A stretch of 64,000 nt of DNA from Pisolithus tinctorius (GCA_024663395.1 JANFAH010000063.1:62001-126000); one strand, 5' to 3'. Numbered from the stretch's first letter, positions 10,773-23,374 are shown. Notes: generated by a model from the letters alone, not told the origin. Numbers and translations are program-made.

Positions 10773-11254
10773 ATTCTATAGTACTGACAGCCTGTGGTTC
10801 AGAAAAGGCCATTTCGCAATTTTTAGCGGAGTTTGAATGGCTCTGCAGGAGTTTGAAATCATTGCCATGATCTTGCACATCCCCAGAACTCGGTATTGGA
10901 CAACTGTGGGAAAAGTCACACATGGTTTTCGTCATACAAAAGCAGAAGTTTTATATTACTTAGCAAAATTAGTGAAATACACAAAATAGTCAGCAACTAT
11001 TGGTGATGGTTTGGGTTCTCCCTTAAATATATGATGAGCCTTCAGCTTGTGGCTGCTTCACAGCCTCCCACTACCACCAGCAGGGGTGGGAAGAGGCTTG
11101 TCTAACTACCCCTGGCAAGGAGGGTTGTCTAAGGCTTCCCCATCACACCCACTATGCCAGCTCAGTTTTAAAGGGCAGAGCTGCATCCAGCCCACAATTT
11201 CAAGCCAAGTGGTACAATTTGATATTACATATTACATATGTACACAGTTACAGA
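10773..11254. other. No gene seen; probably the Helitron 3' flank
   Basis: Lies just downstream of the Helitron helicase on the minus strand. A Helitron end would need a short hairpin followed by CTRR; I did not find a convincing one by eye. Confidence 0.4.
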
Positions 11255-13114
11255 TCATATGTTCAGATGTCTAAATACTTCAGGCCAGACTACATTGCTT
11301 GTCTTGGTATCATCCTGACCTTCTCTAAACAGAACCTTTATCCTCCTGGGATGAGTACAACGTGAAAGAGCCACATAAAGCTGCCCATGAGAGAAAACTG
11401 GAGAGCACAAGTCAATCCCCACATTCTTTACTGACTGCCTTTGTGACTTGTTGATGGTCATTGCATAGGCCAGGTGCACAGGGAACTGCATTCGATGAAA
11501 TGGCACAGGGGAATCCTCAAGCCCAGTGTCAGGAGCAACCCTGGGGATCAACACCACATCTCCTTCTCCATCCTCCTTCAACACTACACTCCAAGATCCT
11601 GTGTGTGGATCTCACCAGCCTCAACCTAGTTCCATTGTAGAGTCCATAGATGGGATCCAAGTTGTGCAACAGCATCAGAGGTGCTCCATTCTTCAGCTCC
11701 AGTTTGTGCAGGGGAAATCCAGAGGGGGACAGGGAGTGCAACACCTCTGGTTGGATGTACTCATACTCCTGGTCAGTCACAGAGTCTGCACTGGTATAGG
11801 TGGCCTTCTCCTGTGGTTGCACAGTTTCCAAGATGGTAGCATTTATCTCATGCACCTGGGCATTCCTAGAGGTCAGGATGGTATGATCCAGGAAATAGTC
11901 ATCAGGAAGTTGCTGGTGTGGTTGCAGTGCAAGCAGATCTGAGTATATGGTTTGCATCAGAGAGGGCATGTCATCACCACAATGCATGTGTTGAGGAAGC
12001 TCCAGTTCTCCATCAGTGGTCCCTATCTCCAGAAGACATTGTGCCCACTCATCACATTCAGGATCCTGGCCAAGGCACATATTTTGGTTGAGATAGTGCA
12101 CCCTCATCTGTGCCCAGAGGTTGGAATGAGTGAGTGTGGCAGGTACGATCTGCTCTCTGGAGCCATGCTGGATGACAGGGAGTGTCTGCCTGAAATCCCC
12201 ACCCAACAATGTAGTGATCCCTCCAAATGGCTGGTCCCTATCCATCAAATCCCTCAGAGTGTGATCCACACACTCCACCACATGACAATGCTGAGAAGCA
12301 GCTTCATCCCAGATGATCAGGGAGGCTCTCTGGATCAGTTCATGGTGCAGGTCATCCTTCTTGATATTGCAGACACTCTGTTCATGGCAGGGGATAGGGA
12401 TCTTGAACCTGGAGTGTGCTGTATGGCCACCAGGCAGGAGAAGTGAAGCAATGCCTGTGGATGCAACACAGAGGACAATCTTGTTCCTTGCACAAACAGC
12501 AGAAGCAATGGGGTTGGACAGATAGGTCTTGCCACAACCACCACCACTCTGAAGGAAGAACATGGTCCCTTGTCCACCCATGACACTCTCCAGCACTGCT
12601 TGATAGAGATTCCTCTGCTCCACATTGAGGGTGGCCTCTCCCCTCTGCACAAACTCCTGCAACCCAGGGACATTGAGTGCCAGCTGTTCATTGATGAGCA
12701 GGTTTCCTCCACAACCTCCCCACTCCATCTGTGGCCTTGGCATCTCAGGGTAGTCCTGTAGGCTCTTTCAATGCCTGTGAAGGGCCTGACCAATCAAGTA
12801 AAGACCATAGTCATAGACCTGCTCCTGGGTGGGCTGGGGGATGGCAAGGTGATGGATGAGCTGGTGATGCAGGTCATCACAGAGATGATCCCTGGAAGCC
12901 TCCCGCAGGTGATTGGGATGAACAGGAGCACCATGAACCAGAATGATGACAAAGAGACGATGCAGGTGGGATCCCATCTGGAAGTGAGCAGCATCTTGCA
13001 GACACAATATCCACTCCCTATCATCCTGCAACAGACCAAGTGCATGACAGGCCTCCTTGAAGGTCTCATGAACCTGACCCTCCACAGTACAAAGGTCCTC
13101 AAAGGATGTTGCAC
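11255..13114 (-). pseudogene. Helitron PIF1-like helicase domain
   Basis: The C-terminal half of the Helitron protein unwinds DNA during rolling-circle transposition. From right to left: the exon starting at 13114 reads through the conserved TFKEACHALGLL segment; an in-frame TGA at 12768-12770 interrupts; the helicase then runs from 12743. Walker A (GGGCGKT) lies near 12530, the DEA Walker B in IIWDEA near 12300, and GGDFRQTLPV near 12200. Around 11580 a frameshift moves the end into another frame. That end carries helicase motif VI (TINKSQ, then VALSR) and stops at 11255. Inactive without repair of these lesions. Confidence 0.9.
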
Positions 13115-13163
13115 CTGTAAGGGGTGTCAGCTGAGAAACAGAGTGTCATGGAAAAGAACTTAC
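13115..13163 (-). other. Intron in the Helitron gene
   Basis: Minus-strand GTAAGT...TTACAG, 49 nt. Removing it rejoins the frame across the junction between the Rep and helicase halves, giving the conserved SFEDL segment. Its presence shows this Helitron was a spliced gene. Confidence 0.75.
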
Positions 13164-15807
13164 CCTTGACCTGAGTGAGCAAAAGGTGCAAGTAGAACTT
13201 TTCTCCAGCTGAAGGATACACAGAGTACATTCATCCAATGGCCTTGTACCTCTGGCACACTTTCCACACAGCCCTCCTGGCATCCCACACAAACCTCTTT
13301 GGGAAGTCCTGGTACAGGTAGTCATGTGCCCCAGCAGCAATCAGGTCCTGGTCCTTGTTGGCTTCAAACCAACCCATCAGCTGGGTGTCCTTGGGATTCT
13401 CCACCACATTCTGGATGTTGTCCTCAGCATGAAATATGACAGTCTGTTCCCCTGGAAGATGGACAGGAAGATGATAGACAGCAGGCCACTCCATGTGCAT
13501 TGGGAATTCAAAGATGTTGTTGCATGCCTGGGGAGAGGAGATGTATCTGGCATCAAGGTAGGAATGAATCTCATCATGCCCCTCCTGCTGAATGGTGGCT
13601 CTGTCTGGACCCTTGTATATGTATTTGTGGATGTACTTCACTGCCTTGACAGACCCACAGACCTCCAGGTTGATGTGGCAGTTAAACATGGCCAGCAGCT
13701 CCCTTGGATGGGGGACCACAACAGTGTTGTCAAAGACATTCTGACCCTTTTGGACTGTCCTGCCATTCTGAGGGCAAGCATAATCAGGGTAGCCATCCTC
13801 CTTGATGATGGTGACAGGAGCAAAGGCCTTGGGGAAGCACTTCTTGCAGTGGTTGTTCTCCATACACCTCTGAGGAGAGCAGGGACCATGGAGCATGTAT
13901 CTGGAGATACAGTCATGAAGTCGAGGATGGAGATTGGGATCAGGAATCTGGGCTGAGATGATGGCATCCACCTGCTCCACAGTATGAATCTTGTATGGTT
14001 CCTCCAAGAAGACCAACAGGTGCATGTGAGGAAGACCACCCTTTTGATACTTAATGGTGTAGACAAAGCCAGCCACCTCCCCAAAGTAACCATCCTTGAC
14101 CATCTTGAGCAGAGCCTGCTGCTTGGCATGGAAAACATGGGTCACCAGATCTGGTCTGTCCACTGCTGACTGGCCTGGGTGATGGTGGTGAGACATGACA
14201 TGTTGAGATGGCTGAAAGAAAGTGTGACATACCTTGGAAGAGATTTTCAGTTATCTCAGGCCAACTCCCATTTGCTGTCATGGTTAGAAAGAGGTCTGGC
14301 TTCCTGTACTCCCTACAGATGGCAAGGGAGTCCTGCAGTAGCTGGTTCATATAGCAAGGGCCACCCTTGTGGGTGGAGGGGAGGATGACACAACCAACAG
14401 CACCCAGGTCTTGATCAGCATCTTGAGCCAGATGATCCTGCAGTCCCTTGTAGAGGTCAGCTCTGAGCCTGGTTTGATTGTTGGCCACCCAGGTGAGGTT
14501 GCATCACAGATCAGCTGTTGAAAGAGCCTTCCAGCCTTGAATAGATTTTGTGGCTCCACCCCAGCAGGACAGATGTGCAGATGATAGGCATACCAGAGTA
14601 TCTGAGTGACTTTCTTGGAGCAGTTTTGACAATGACCACCTCCCTGCAGGGGAATGTCCAGGTGCCAGCCTTCCTGCCCATCTGGGAACAATAGAACGTA
14701 GTGTAATGGCAGATAGGAGGGATGGAGGTTGCTGATGTGATGTAGGCCACCACCCTGAAGACACAAGATGATGTCCCTATCCAACCTGATATTTTGTGAA
14801 CCATCACCAGGGACAATGGCAGCAATCTCATCCACAGTAGGCAGGTTGTACTTCCTTTCATCAGCACCCTGCTGCAAGTAAATGCACACGCAAACGTCCA
14901 TATGCTCCTCTGGAGGTTTGGCTCTCATGATCTCATAGGCCTGGTGGTAGATGGGAGCATAGGGGTGGTACTCTGTGAGGGTGTTGTGCAAGTCCAGTAA
15001 GATGTCACCATGCAAGTCTCAGTTTCTGTGGAGACATCTGTCAGTGGCCTCCTGTGGATCATAGATGTAGAGTTGGGCATAGGAAAGCTGGAGATTTTGT
15101 GGTGGCATGAGAGCTCCCATGAGATGGTGGAGGTTTCCATGAATGCAAAAGGAGGCAGGTCCAGCCCCCTGAACAGTCTCCCTGTCAACCTCCACACCCA
15201 CTGAAGTGAATGCCAGGGCATTGTTGTACTGGCAAATATTTTTCCTGAAGTCCCTATGGTCTTGGGGATCATCAAAGAGGTGCTGGAGAATGGGTGGCCA
15301 TGGCTGAATTTTTGGCAGGACAACTTTGCCCTGAAGACAGCATACACCAAAGTGTGGTGCATGAACAGGAGAGCTGACCAGCTTCTCAGAAAGAAAATGC
15401 AATGCCTGATAGTTGGGACACTGTATGTTCATGGGACCAAGGGAGTGAGGCTCAGGTTCAACATATGGCCTAGCACCAGGAGGAAGGCAAGCAGGAGGAG
15501 GAGGTGGTGGTGGGTCTGGATCTGGATTGGGACCAGGGCCAGGATTTGGGTTGGGAGCTGAATTAGGGTGTATGGGTGGAGGTGGAGGCACTGGTGAAGG
15601 ATCTCTTGGTGGAGAGGGAGGTCTAGATGAAGGACCAGGGCTGGGAGAGTTGGAAGGACTGGGATTAGGGGGGGGATGGCCAGCATGATTGCCAGAAGCA
15701 GCTGCCTGTCTCTCCTGATCCTGCTCATACTGCTCTGCAGAATGATGGCTATGTTCACTGAGGGCTTCTGAGAGCAACCTCTGGGATATCTGCCTCACTT
15801 GCTCCAT
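13164..15807 (-). pseudogene. Helitron-like N domain and HUH Rep nuclease
   Basis: Begins at 15807 with a Pro-rich stretch, then the CPNYQALHFLSEKL and FGVCCLQGKV blocks of the Helitron-like N domain. An in-frame TGA at 15019-15021 and a one-base deletion near 14502 interrupt it. A 58-nt intron (14175-14232, GTATGT...CAG) separates it from the Rep segment at 14174-13231. The HUH metal site is visible as GGLPHMHLLVFL near 14050, and the catalytic tyrosine region as KYIHKYIYKG near 13625. Another TGA stands at about 13231, where Arg is expected. Rep would nick and join single strands at the element ends. Confidence 0.88.
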
Positions 15808-15851
15808 TTCTATGTCTTCCTGATGCTCCCTCTCCTGTACCTGCTGATGTA

Positions 15852-16415
15852 TTATCTGCTGCTGTACCTCCCAATGGTGTCAACGTTCAACTTCCATCCT
15901 CTGTAACTGCTGCTGCTGTTGCACTCTGATAGATTGGAGGTGCTCCTGCTCCTGCTGCTGTACTCCGATAGATCGAAGGTGGTACCACTGCTGCTGATGC
16001 ACTTGCATGGCATGAAGATGCTGAGCATGTTCAAGGGCTTGCTGATGTCTCTGCTGCTCTGCCTCATGTTGGAATTGGTAACCTGCTGGTAGCTGGGATA
16101 ATGTGGTGGAGGGGGGGCATGAGATGGACCAGCTGCAGGAGGAGGGGCAGGAGGATTGTTGTTTCTCTGGTTGTGTCTGTGCTGACGATGCCTCTCATGG
16201 TCACAATTAAACCCCTCTAGCAATTGAGCTGTGTAGTCCACACACTGAGGAGGGTTCTGAGGCAGTGGTGCTGGAGGGGGAGCAAAGTTGTGATAGCCCA
16301 TAGGTTGCTGCTGATAGGGGGGAGGGAAGGGCCTCATTTGATGTTGTAGGGGTTGTGGGGCAAGAGGCTGGGGTGGTTGGGGCATGTACACAGGAGGGGG
16401 TGGAGAATGATGCAT
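15852..16415 (-). pseudogene. Low-complexity N-terminal region upstream of the Helitron protein
   Basis: A 187-codon frame rich in Pro, Gln, His and Ser, in CAG/CTG-like repeats. It lies directly upstream of the Helitron coding region on the same strand. No domain is recognised. It may be the N-terminus or a separate exon, or simply a compositional open frame. Confidence 0.35.
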
Positions 16416-17299
16416 TCAATGCAGAAGTTGCACATCATGATGTGCTATGAGGTGACATGGAATGCCAGGATACTGCTGTACTGGCACAGGAGGATGGGTC
16501 TGACATATATAGTCAATCTCACATGTGTATCAGAAGATGTGGAATGTGACTTACAATCAAAGCAGGAGGAATGTTGGGAGGCATCTGGTGGGGAGGGTGA
16601 TGTGGTTGGTGACAGGATGGAGGAGAGCCAAGGACTTGTTGGTCATGTTCAGCCTGGCAAGCAGTGTTCTGGGCATGCTGTGGTGAAGTGGGAGAGGAGG
16701 ACCTCATGGTTTGAAGCAAAGCAAATTGGATGTAGGGCTTGAGGAGCAATAAAGGGGGACCCAGGATGAACCACAGAAGTCACTCTGTGCCTGTGCCAGA
16801 CCTTACTGACTGGAACTCAACATAGGTATGCCCACAGGTGGGACATGTGCAAATGAGCAGTGTGTGAGATTTGCAAGGTTCAATTCAGGGAAAACATTGC
16901 ATTCTGCTATTGCAGGAGCCAATGTATTTCGATAGGTGGAAGCTTGGCAAATGAGTGGATAAATATTTCTCAGCAGACAGAAATACAACCAAGGGCATTC
17001 AGCCAGTCACTAGTGCCCAATTCACCCTCTGCAGTGAGCAATAAACATTCTGTTTCCCAACAGTGGTTTGTTGCCATTCATCTCAGCCCATGGACACATG
17101 AGCCTTTCAAGATAAATGATATACATACTCATGTCATACCAGACATATCCACAATGGAAATAAAATATGCAAAAGGTGAATGAATGGGCTAGCTTGCCAC
17201 TGGATGTCTCCTGCAAAGTACCCGCTGACCTGCCCATCAGCTACAGGGCAGAATGCAAGGGCAGGGGACAGAAACTGCAGGTTCACATTGAGCTAACCT
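16416..17299. other. No recognisable gene
   Basis: CpG-poor sequence between the Helitron and the KDZ relic. Only short shadow frames on both strands. Confidence 0.4.
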
Positions 17300-18371
17300 T
17301 TAATTACAAATCTTTCTCCAGGACAAACTGAATATCAGTTGCATTCATGGCCTGCCATTTGTGTTCAGCATGCTTGGCCAACCTTGAATACATCATCCTC
17401 TGCCTTGCTGCATAACACTGCACTCCAGGAGCTCCAATAGCACTGCTTCCCATCTGTATCTTATGCCATTCTTTTGCTCAAAATCTGAAGAAGCATATAG
17501 CCCATTGAAATTCTGATATTATGAGCTCTTCCTCTTCTTCCCAACAATCTTTGACAGATTTTGCTCACAGCCAATGAATGTGATAAACTAATTGAAGAAA
17601 GTTCATCAACCTTAAAGCACTGTTGAACAGTAAGGTCAACATACATTCAGACATCCAACTCTTTGATTCTGTGTCCTGTGGGACATCAATTGACCAAAAC
17701 CATGGAAGATGGGTTCCACAGTGCTCCTGTGCATTTTGGGAGAAGGCTGCTGTCTGCACAGCCAGGTCTTCTTTATGAAGCTCTTGATAACATCCTAAGA
17801 TATCTGCACCTGCACCAAGTGCAACCATGGCATCTCTGCATCAATTATAAATTGTGGCCTGTTTTTTTACTGAGACATTGATAATGCAGATCATATCCAA
17901 GGCCTGAGTTTTTGTAGAATAGCTCTTAGCTGTGTGCACCACCCCCCGAAAGACAGCTGCCTTGTCTGCCAATGTAAGATGGAGGCCATGTAGCACATCA
18001 TTAGCTTGACCTGTGCAAAGCTTCAGCTCCATTTCTGCAAGATTTTGAAGCCCTTGAGCTCAACATGTGTCAATGCCAAGAGCAGATGGAAGTGGCAATT
18101 TGTCCTGCAGTCCTGCTAGGGTTCCATCTGAAGCAGGCAACTCATCCCCCACATTGTCCAGCCAACCATCATCCAAAGCATAATCCTGCTCTGAATTTGC
18201 ATCAAGAAATGCAGTCTGCTGTACAGATTCGCTGGTGGAAGTGTCAAATGTGCTCAGAAAAAGACAGTGGCCAAAGCAACGAGGATGGGCAAGGTTGACT
18301 CTGTGAAATTGGTGAAAAATGCCAATGGAGAGATTTGGATAGGAGAAATCATGGGCCTTAGTCAGGACCAA
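17300..18371 (-). pseudogene. Relic of a KDZ transposase-associated protein (C-terminal region)
   Basis: Three adjacent minus-strand frames (18371-18060, 18032-17841, 17828-17565) and the sequence down to about 17300 read as one decayed protein. They carry a succession of motifs typical of the C-terminal region of the CxC-type proteins that accompany Kyakuja-Dileera-Zisupton elements in basidiomycetes: a leucine-rich LPLPSALG segment, the GQANDVLHGLHLTLADK block, AMVALGAG, and a LPWFWSIDV segment. Stops and frame changes separate the parts. The recognition is from remembered family patterns, not a search. The transposase core itself is not seen here. Confidence 0.5.
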
Positions 18372-18451
18372 CTACAAAAAATGGTTTGTGGATTTGTGAC
18401 TGCTCACTACCATGAGTGGCCAGAGTATTTAGTGTCCTCAATCTCTGATGA

Positions 18452-20507
18452 GTGCTATCAGGATTAGCATGTGGAAATCCCTCATCAGCAGTGCCATTCA
18501 AGAATTTCAGTCATCATCAAGTGGAAATGATAGCAGCCCACCATCTTCCTGAAGGATTTACCTTTGACCATGACCCAAGTCACATGTGGATGACAACAGC
18601 TACCCAGCTGCTGTCCTTTTGGTGCAAGCGACAGGAATCCCATCCAAATGATGTGTTTGGATATCAGAAATGGATTGATCAATCTGGTGAGCTGCAGCCA
18701 CTGGTGGATAGAACTTTGGTACCCCTCCAGGTTGTGAGACAGCAGAAATACCAAAAGACACCTGCCCCCAAATGCAAAAAGAATCCTGGAAGGAAAAATG
18801 TCAAGGGCAAGGGTAAAGTGCAGGAAGAGGGAGTGGTGGATGATAGCACAGATGATAGCACAGATGACAGCGCAGATGACAGTTTGGATGATCATGGCAA
18901 GGCTGAGGCAAGCGATGTTGGAACATATGATCCCTCCCCTAAAAAGGTGTGCCATGTGTGATTTTCATGCATGACAGATCAGCACTAATGTGATTCTGGT
19001 CTTCAGGTATCTGGCAGGAGGCAAAACCATGCCAAGACACCATTCCCTTCTCATTCCTGCTCAAATCCCCCACCAGCTGATGGTTCCCATAGTGAGCAGC
19101 TCTCTGCCCCTCCAGCCCATGCAAAGACCCCAGTGCATCATCCATGAAATAAAGTGCTAACTGACAATAATGGGAGGGAAAGCAATGGCCATGATTCCGA
19201 TGATGAAGCTGATGAAGATGCTTATTTGCCCACCCTATCCAATTCAAAGAAATCAGCAACATCCCTGAATAGTGAGCTTCCTGCTGTAACTTGTATTTGC
19301 AGCAAACCCTGATCTGCACTCAGGGAGCAAGTACACAACTGAACTACTGGACCACTCAGAATATGCAGATGAAGATGGCTTGGAGAGCATTCCTTTCACT
19401 GACCACCCAACTGAGGAGGGGTCTGTCATAACCATGCATTTGTCATAGGTCTTTACTCACTCCGCAACCTTTTCTGCTGGTCATCTGCTCACTCCACACC
19501 AACTCTGCCCAACTTCTGTTGGTTATGAACCATCTCCACTCCAACTGCTGTCAGACTTGTGTTGTTCTCCTACCGGACCGAGTGGACCATTCTCTGAGGG
19601 GTCATGTGACTACATCTGCAGCTAGGTACTCTGCAGTGCACACACTGCATGGTCCAGCACCTGGACTGTTTCCTTTTCTGGATGTTCTGTGTTACCTGTT
19701 CGTATGTCCTCCATCTACCCTTCATTCATCATCCAGGAAATTTTACTTGAAAATTTATGAGTCTCCATATGTAGTTCCGATTCTGGTTACTGTACCTCCA
19801 TAGTAGTATAAAAGCATGTATCATACTCCACCATTCCTCAGTACGAATATCAACTTAGTTCCTACTCCTCCTGACCCCATCTTCTGTCTGTTGGAGTTAC
19901 CTCTGACCTTCTGTCTGTACTCTCCCTCTGAAATACGAGGGCTGAGATCATGCAAGGGGGTAGCACACGAGCTAAACCCGACGCCCTCACTCTGCTCTGC
20001 CTTTACTTCGGCAGACTTCGTTCCTGCCATCTCTCTGCTAGTTGGAGTTCTGTTCTTTAGTGTCGGACTTGCTTCCAAACCACTCTCTAGACCTTGTTAA
20101 GTGTTGGAGTTGGTCAGAGTAGGCCCAGACTTGACAGGGTCAACAAGCAGAAAAAAAGGCAGAAAGCTGAAATCTGCCCTGAAGCACACACACAAGGCAA
20201 GTTCAGTCATGTTGAATCAGCTGTTATGGCTAACAAGTTTGTGCTGTGTGTTAAGCAGGCTCTGTCAGAATCGAGTGAGCCAGACATAAATCAACATCCA
20301 CCTGGGGCCAAATACTTGTCCAAGTCCAACAATAATGGATCTGTGACCACCAATGCAGCATCCACAAATGTGAAACAGGGTGTGCCTGGGAGCACCTGGA
20401 AGTCACCTCGTGTCAGAAAGGCCCCCACAAGGCCAGATGCAGATGTTCCGTCTCCTGATGCAAAGAGATCATGCAAGCAAACAGGCAGCAATCAGAAGCA
20501 GAAGTAG
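18452..20507 (+). pseudogene. Decayed intron-bearing gene fragment of unknown function, interrupted by a solo LTR
   Basis: A 169-codon frame (18452-18961) with a Lys-rich segment and a repeated Asp-Asp-Ser acidic tract (about 18840-18895). It is followed by exon-like stretches at about 19005-19270 and 19310-19423, then 20137-20507, separated by plausible GT...AG introns. At least one stop is present near 19145. Removing the LTR at 19424-20136 and one copy of its GGGTC duplication restores a continuous acidic-to-basic frame. The C-terminal part is Lys/Arg/Pro-rich. Family unknown. Adjacency to a Helitron makes capture of a host gene fragment possible but unproven. Confidence 0.4.
19424..20136 (+). 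mobile_element. Solo LTR copy A (713-bp family)
   Basis: Starts TGTCATAACC, ends CAGACTTGACA, with the exact duplication GGGTC at 19419-19423 and 20137-20141. TATAAAAG lies at 19807-19814. Close relatives are at 23684-24396 and 43144-43840, both on the minus strand. This copy has lost many CpGs relative to them. Confidence 0.9.
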
Positions 20508-21239
20508 TTGTCAAATCCCTCAAACAGTCAGAGCAGAAACCTTTTTTGGAACTTGTGTATGGTCTATAGAGGGCTTAGCCTAGTTTTACACATTAGAATA
20601 CAAGTGTATGGAATGTATGGTAGCTCATGACACCATGGTGGTTGTGAGAGGCATCCTTGATATCAGAGAGAGGGATAGTTAGGCAGGATGGTTGAGTGGG
20701 ACAATTGAGCAGAGAGCTGAGTGGGACAGGTCTACATATTGGCCATGTGGAAGTGACTGGTAGCTATCTATGTAGGGAGATATTGCTGCTCATCTCCCAT
20801 GTATTGCTGTTACCCAAAATTTGGCTCCATCTGCTGTTGTCCAATCTTGCTTCCCATGGTGTGAATGATATTCTTGCCATTGTTCCTACAAGTTTAAATC
20901 TTGATTGATCATTGAGCTATCAGTAAACCCATTGTTGTTGAATATGTCCACCAAACAGTCCCACCAAGTTCATTCCCATCATCAAGGTGAGGTTTTCTTC
21001 ATTGTTGGATCCAGTGGCCTAAGCCATCCACAGCTAATGTAAGACCAATCGAGCCAAGGCAATCTAGCTCCCACGTGAAGCAGTCCAAAGATCTGGAGGA
21101 GATGCTAGTACAACTCTGTGAGTTGTGAGAGCCAACCCCTCCACCAATTGTCTCAAGTGGAAGGGCAGATATGGCAGGATCAAACATGGATATCATGGCT
21201 GGTGAGTGAACATGATTTCTCTCCAAGCTCAACAACAAA
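20508..21239. other. No recognisable gene
   Basis: AT-richer, CpG-poor sequence with short frames only. A TATA-less spacer between two decayed gene fragments. Confidence 0.4.
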
Positions 21240-22513
21240 CATTCTTTTGCTATAGATTCATGTGAAAGCTTGCTGGATCAGTTCCTGCAGGAAAGGGAGC
21301 CAACCACTCTGGCAGAGGGAAGAATTGTGGCTGGTGAGTTGGCACAATTGCCCTTCAAGCTAATGAACAAACTAATTTTCTAGTAATAGATCCACAAGAC
21401 AACTTGATGAATCAGTTCCTGAATGAATGGGAACCAACTGCTCCCCCAGCAGATGGTATGAACATGGATCTACTTGAGCAATTGCTGAATGTGTGGGAAC
21501 CATTGGCACTGCCAGTCACGGATGAGAAATTACAGGATGGATGGGTCTTCAACACCTGCACAAGATGTTACTATGCAGGTCAATTTTCTGGCAGACTTGC
21601 AAAATGTGTGGGAACCATCTCTGCTGCCCATCACCCATGAATCATCAAATCTGAGGGACTGATCTCCTTGACCTGATTCTCCAACTAACCTGCTTGCTCA
21701 ATTGCAGGATATGAGGGAACCAATGCCTCCCCCACTCATTTCAAATGTACCTGTTGAATCTTTTGACTTGGCAGCAGATGAGGACAATGGTGCAAACTAT
21801 TTGACTTTTGGCATGCCCAAACAATCAGAGATGAGGGATCTTTTCAAAGAAATATGCAAGTGAGCATTTATTTGGTTCTATTCATGTGATTGTTGATATC
21901 CATTGATTATGTAGGTGAACTTCCATCCACACAGCAATCTCTTCAAATGGAACAATGGGATTGGCACCTGTTCCACAATGCAATCAAGGTATGGGCATGA
22001 GCTTAATCTGATACACCATTGACATTGATAATTTTAGTCCTGCACACCTTACATGCTGTGGTATCTTGCTACCATGGAAACACCACTCCCAGCGACACAC
22101 CATTCAATCCCACCCTCAATAGGCACCTTGTGTGGGCTGTGAATGCCATTGCAAGAGAATTGGGCACAGCTGCAAGGGACCTGTATGGTGCAGCCTCTCA
22201 GGGCCTTTGACTCATCAATATGTTCAATTTGATGGAAGTCATTTGTTATCTGTGTTCTGCCTTTGAAAATTGTCCTGAGCCATTCATTGCCAGCCAATCA
22301 CACCCATCTCACCAGTCTGTGGTAGAGATGGGTATCCTCTACTTGGCATGCTGGATCGAGGTGGCCTCTATACATCTGAAGCAGACTGCTGATATCACAG
22401 GATGGCCCACACATTGGTTTGCAAACCTAGCAATGGACTTGGTAGGTTTTACATCAATTTTTCACAATGTGGGACTGATACATAATTCCTTCAGAATCAG
22501 CTTAATAGCTTGA
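21240..22513 (+). pseudogene. Decayed gene with a repeated WEP motif, unknown function
   Basis: Between about 21260 and 21760 at least five degenerate copies of a repeat of about 20-25 residues can be read (pattern LLxQFLxxWEPxxxP). They are interrupted by an intron-like GTGAGT...TTCTAG at about 21336-21383. Farther on, exon-like frames at 22019-22210 and 22220-22513 encode a helical sequence with no family I recognise. Stops separate the parts. Same strand and style as 18452-20507, so it may belong to the same original gene or to another captured fragment. Confidence 0.35.
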
Positions 22514-23374
22514 TTCTGGTGACAGTGTTGCATGCCAGTTATATTCCTCCCCTCCCAGCATGCTACCATGCATACCTCAGACACCAAGATCATTGATGAG
22601 GTTAGCTTCCACGATCAAATGCAGCTAATTCCCCTTAGTACATTTTGCATAATCGACAACATCACACCATTGTCCTGCATTGGACCCCACATGCAGCTGA
22701 TCCCAATTCCAGCTTTGCATTCCCTTGGTGGCTATATCATTCTGAGGAATATGCAGCAGATTCCCAAAGATTGCAAGGCAAGGGATTGTTTTCCATGGCC
22801 TGGGATTTTTTTAAGGTATGCCACTTATTCTCATCACTGCAAATAGTTGATGATGGCCCAGGGCTTATGGCCATTGCCTGAGGCACCAATCGCAGACTGT
22901 CTCGATGGCCATATCAAAGAGCAGGTAAACTACTGCATCAAAAATATTTGGAAATATGCCAATGTTGTCAATGGTCAGGGTCGACAAATTGACCATTTCT
23001 ATGCTAGGTGGTGGGCATTGCATGGGTTGTTGGGCATGCTGCTTCAATAGTTTACATGTTTTTGACTGTGGAGTTGGTTGTATATACATTGCTGTGAAAG
23101 TTGATCATTTATGAGATACTGCCCATTCACATGATGTCTGAACCCCTGCCCATCCACATGATGTCTGACAATCTGCCCATCTGCATGATGGCCTGAGTAG
23201 TTTTACTTTTGTTGCAGTTTATGATGCACACCCTTTAGCTCTGAGTACCTGCCCAATCTATGATGTCTAAGCACCCACCCATTTGCAAAATCTTGGCAAC
23301 ACTGCCTGTCTGAAGTTTGAGAGCCAGCATATCCTAATAAAATATGAGATCTGCATCACCTACTAAATATTACA
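22514..23374. other. No recognisable gene
   Basis: CpG-poor. Contains a few short plus-strand frames and, near 23100-23300, several copies of a phrase like GCCCATCCACATGATGTCTG, a very short degenerate tandem repeat. Confidence 0.4.

Larger units (their letters stand above)
11255..16415 (-). mobile_element. Helitron (rolling-circle transposon), decayed
   Basis: All recognisable parts of a Helitron Rep-helicase lie on the minus strand in the expected order: N-terminal low-complexity region, Helitron-like N domain, HUH Rep nuclease, PIF1-type helicase. The coding unit is interrupted by at least two spliceable introns, several TGA stops and two frameshifts. Element ends were not identified, so the bounds are those of the coding region. 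It may extend further right, where unrelated gene fragments begin. Confidence 0.85.

Noticed and set aside
10773..11254. Possible Helitron 3' terminus (hairpin plus CTRR)
   Set aside because: Short GC-rich palindrome-like stretches exist near 11070-11130 but none is followed at the right distance by CTRR on the minus strand, so no end is claimed.
15256..15561. Plus-strand frame with a Arg/Trp-rich end
   Set aside because: It is antisense to the clear Helitron N-terminal domain and its composition mirrors the Pro-rich minus-strand repeat.
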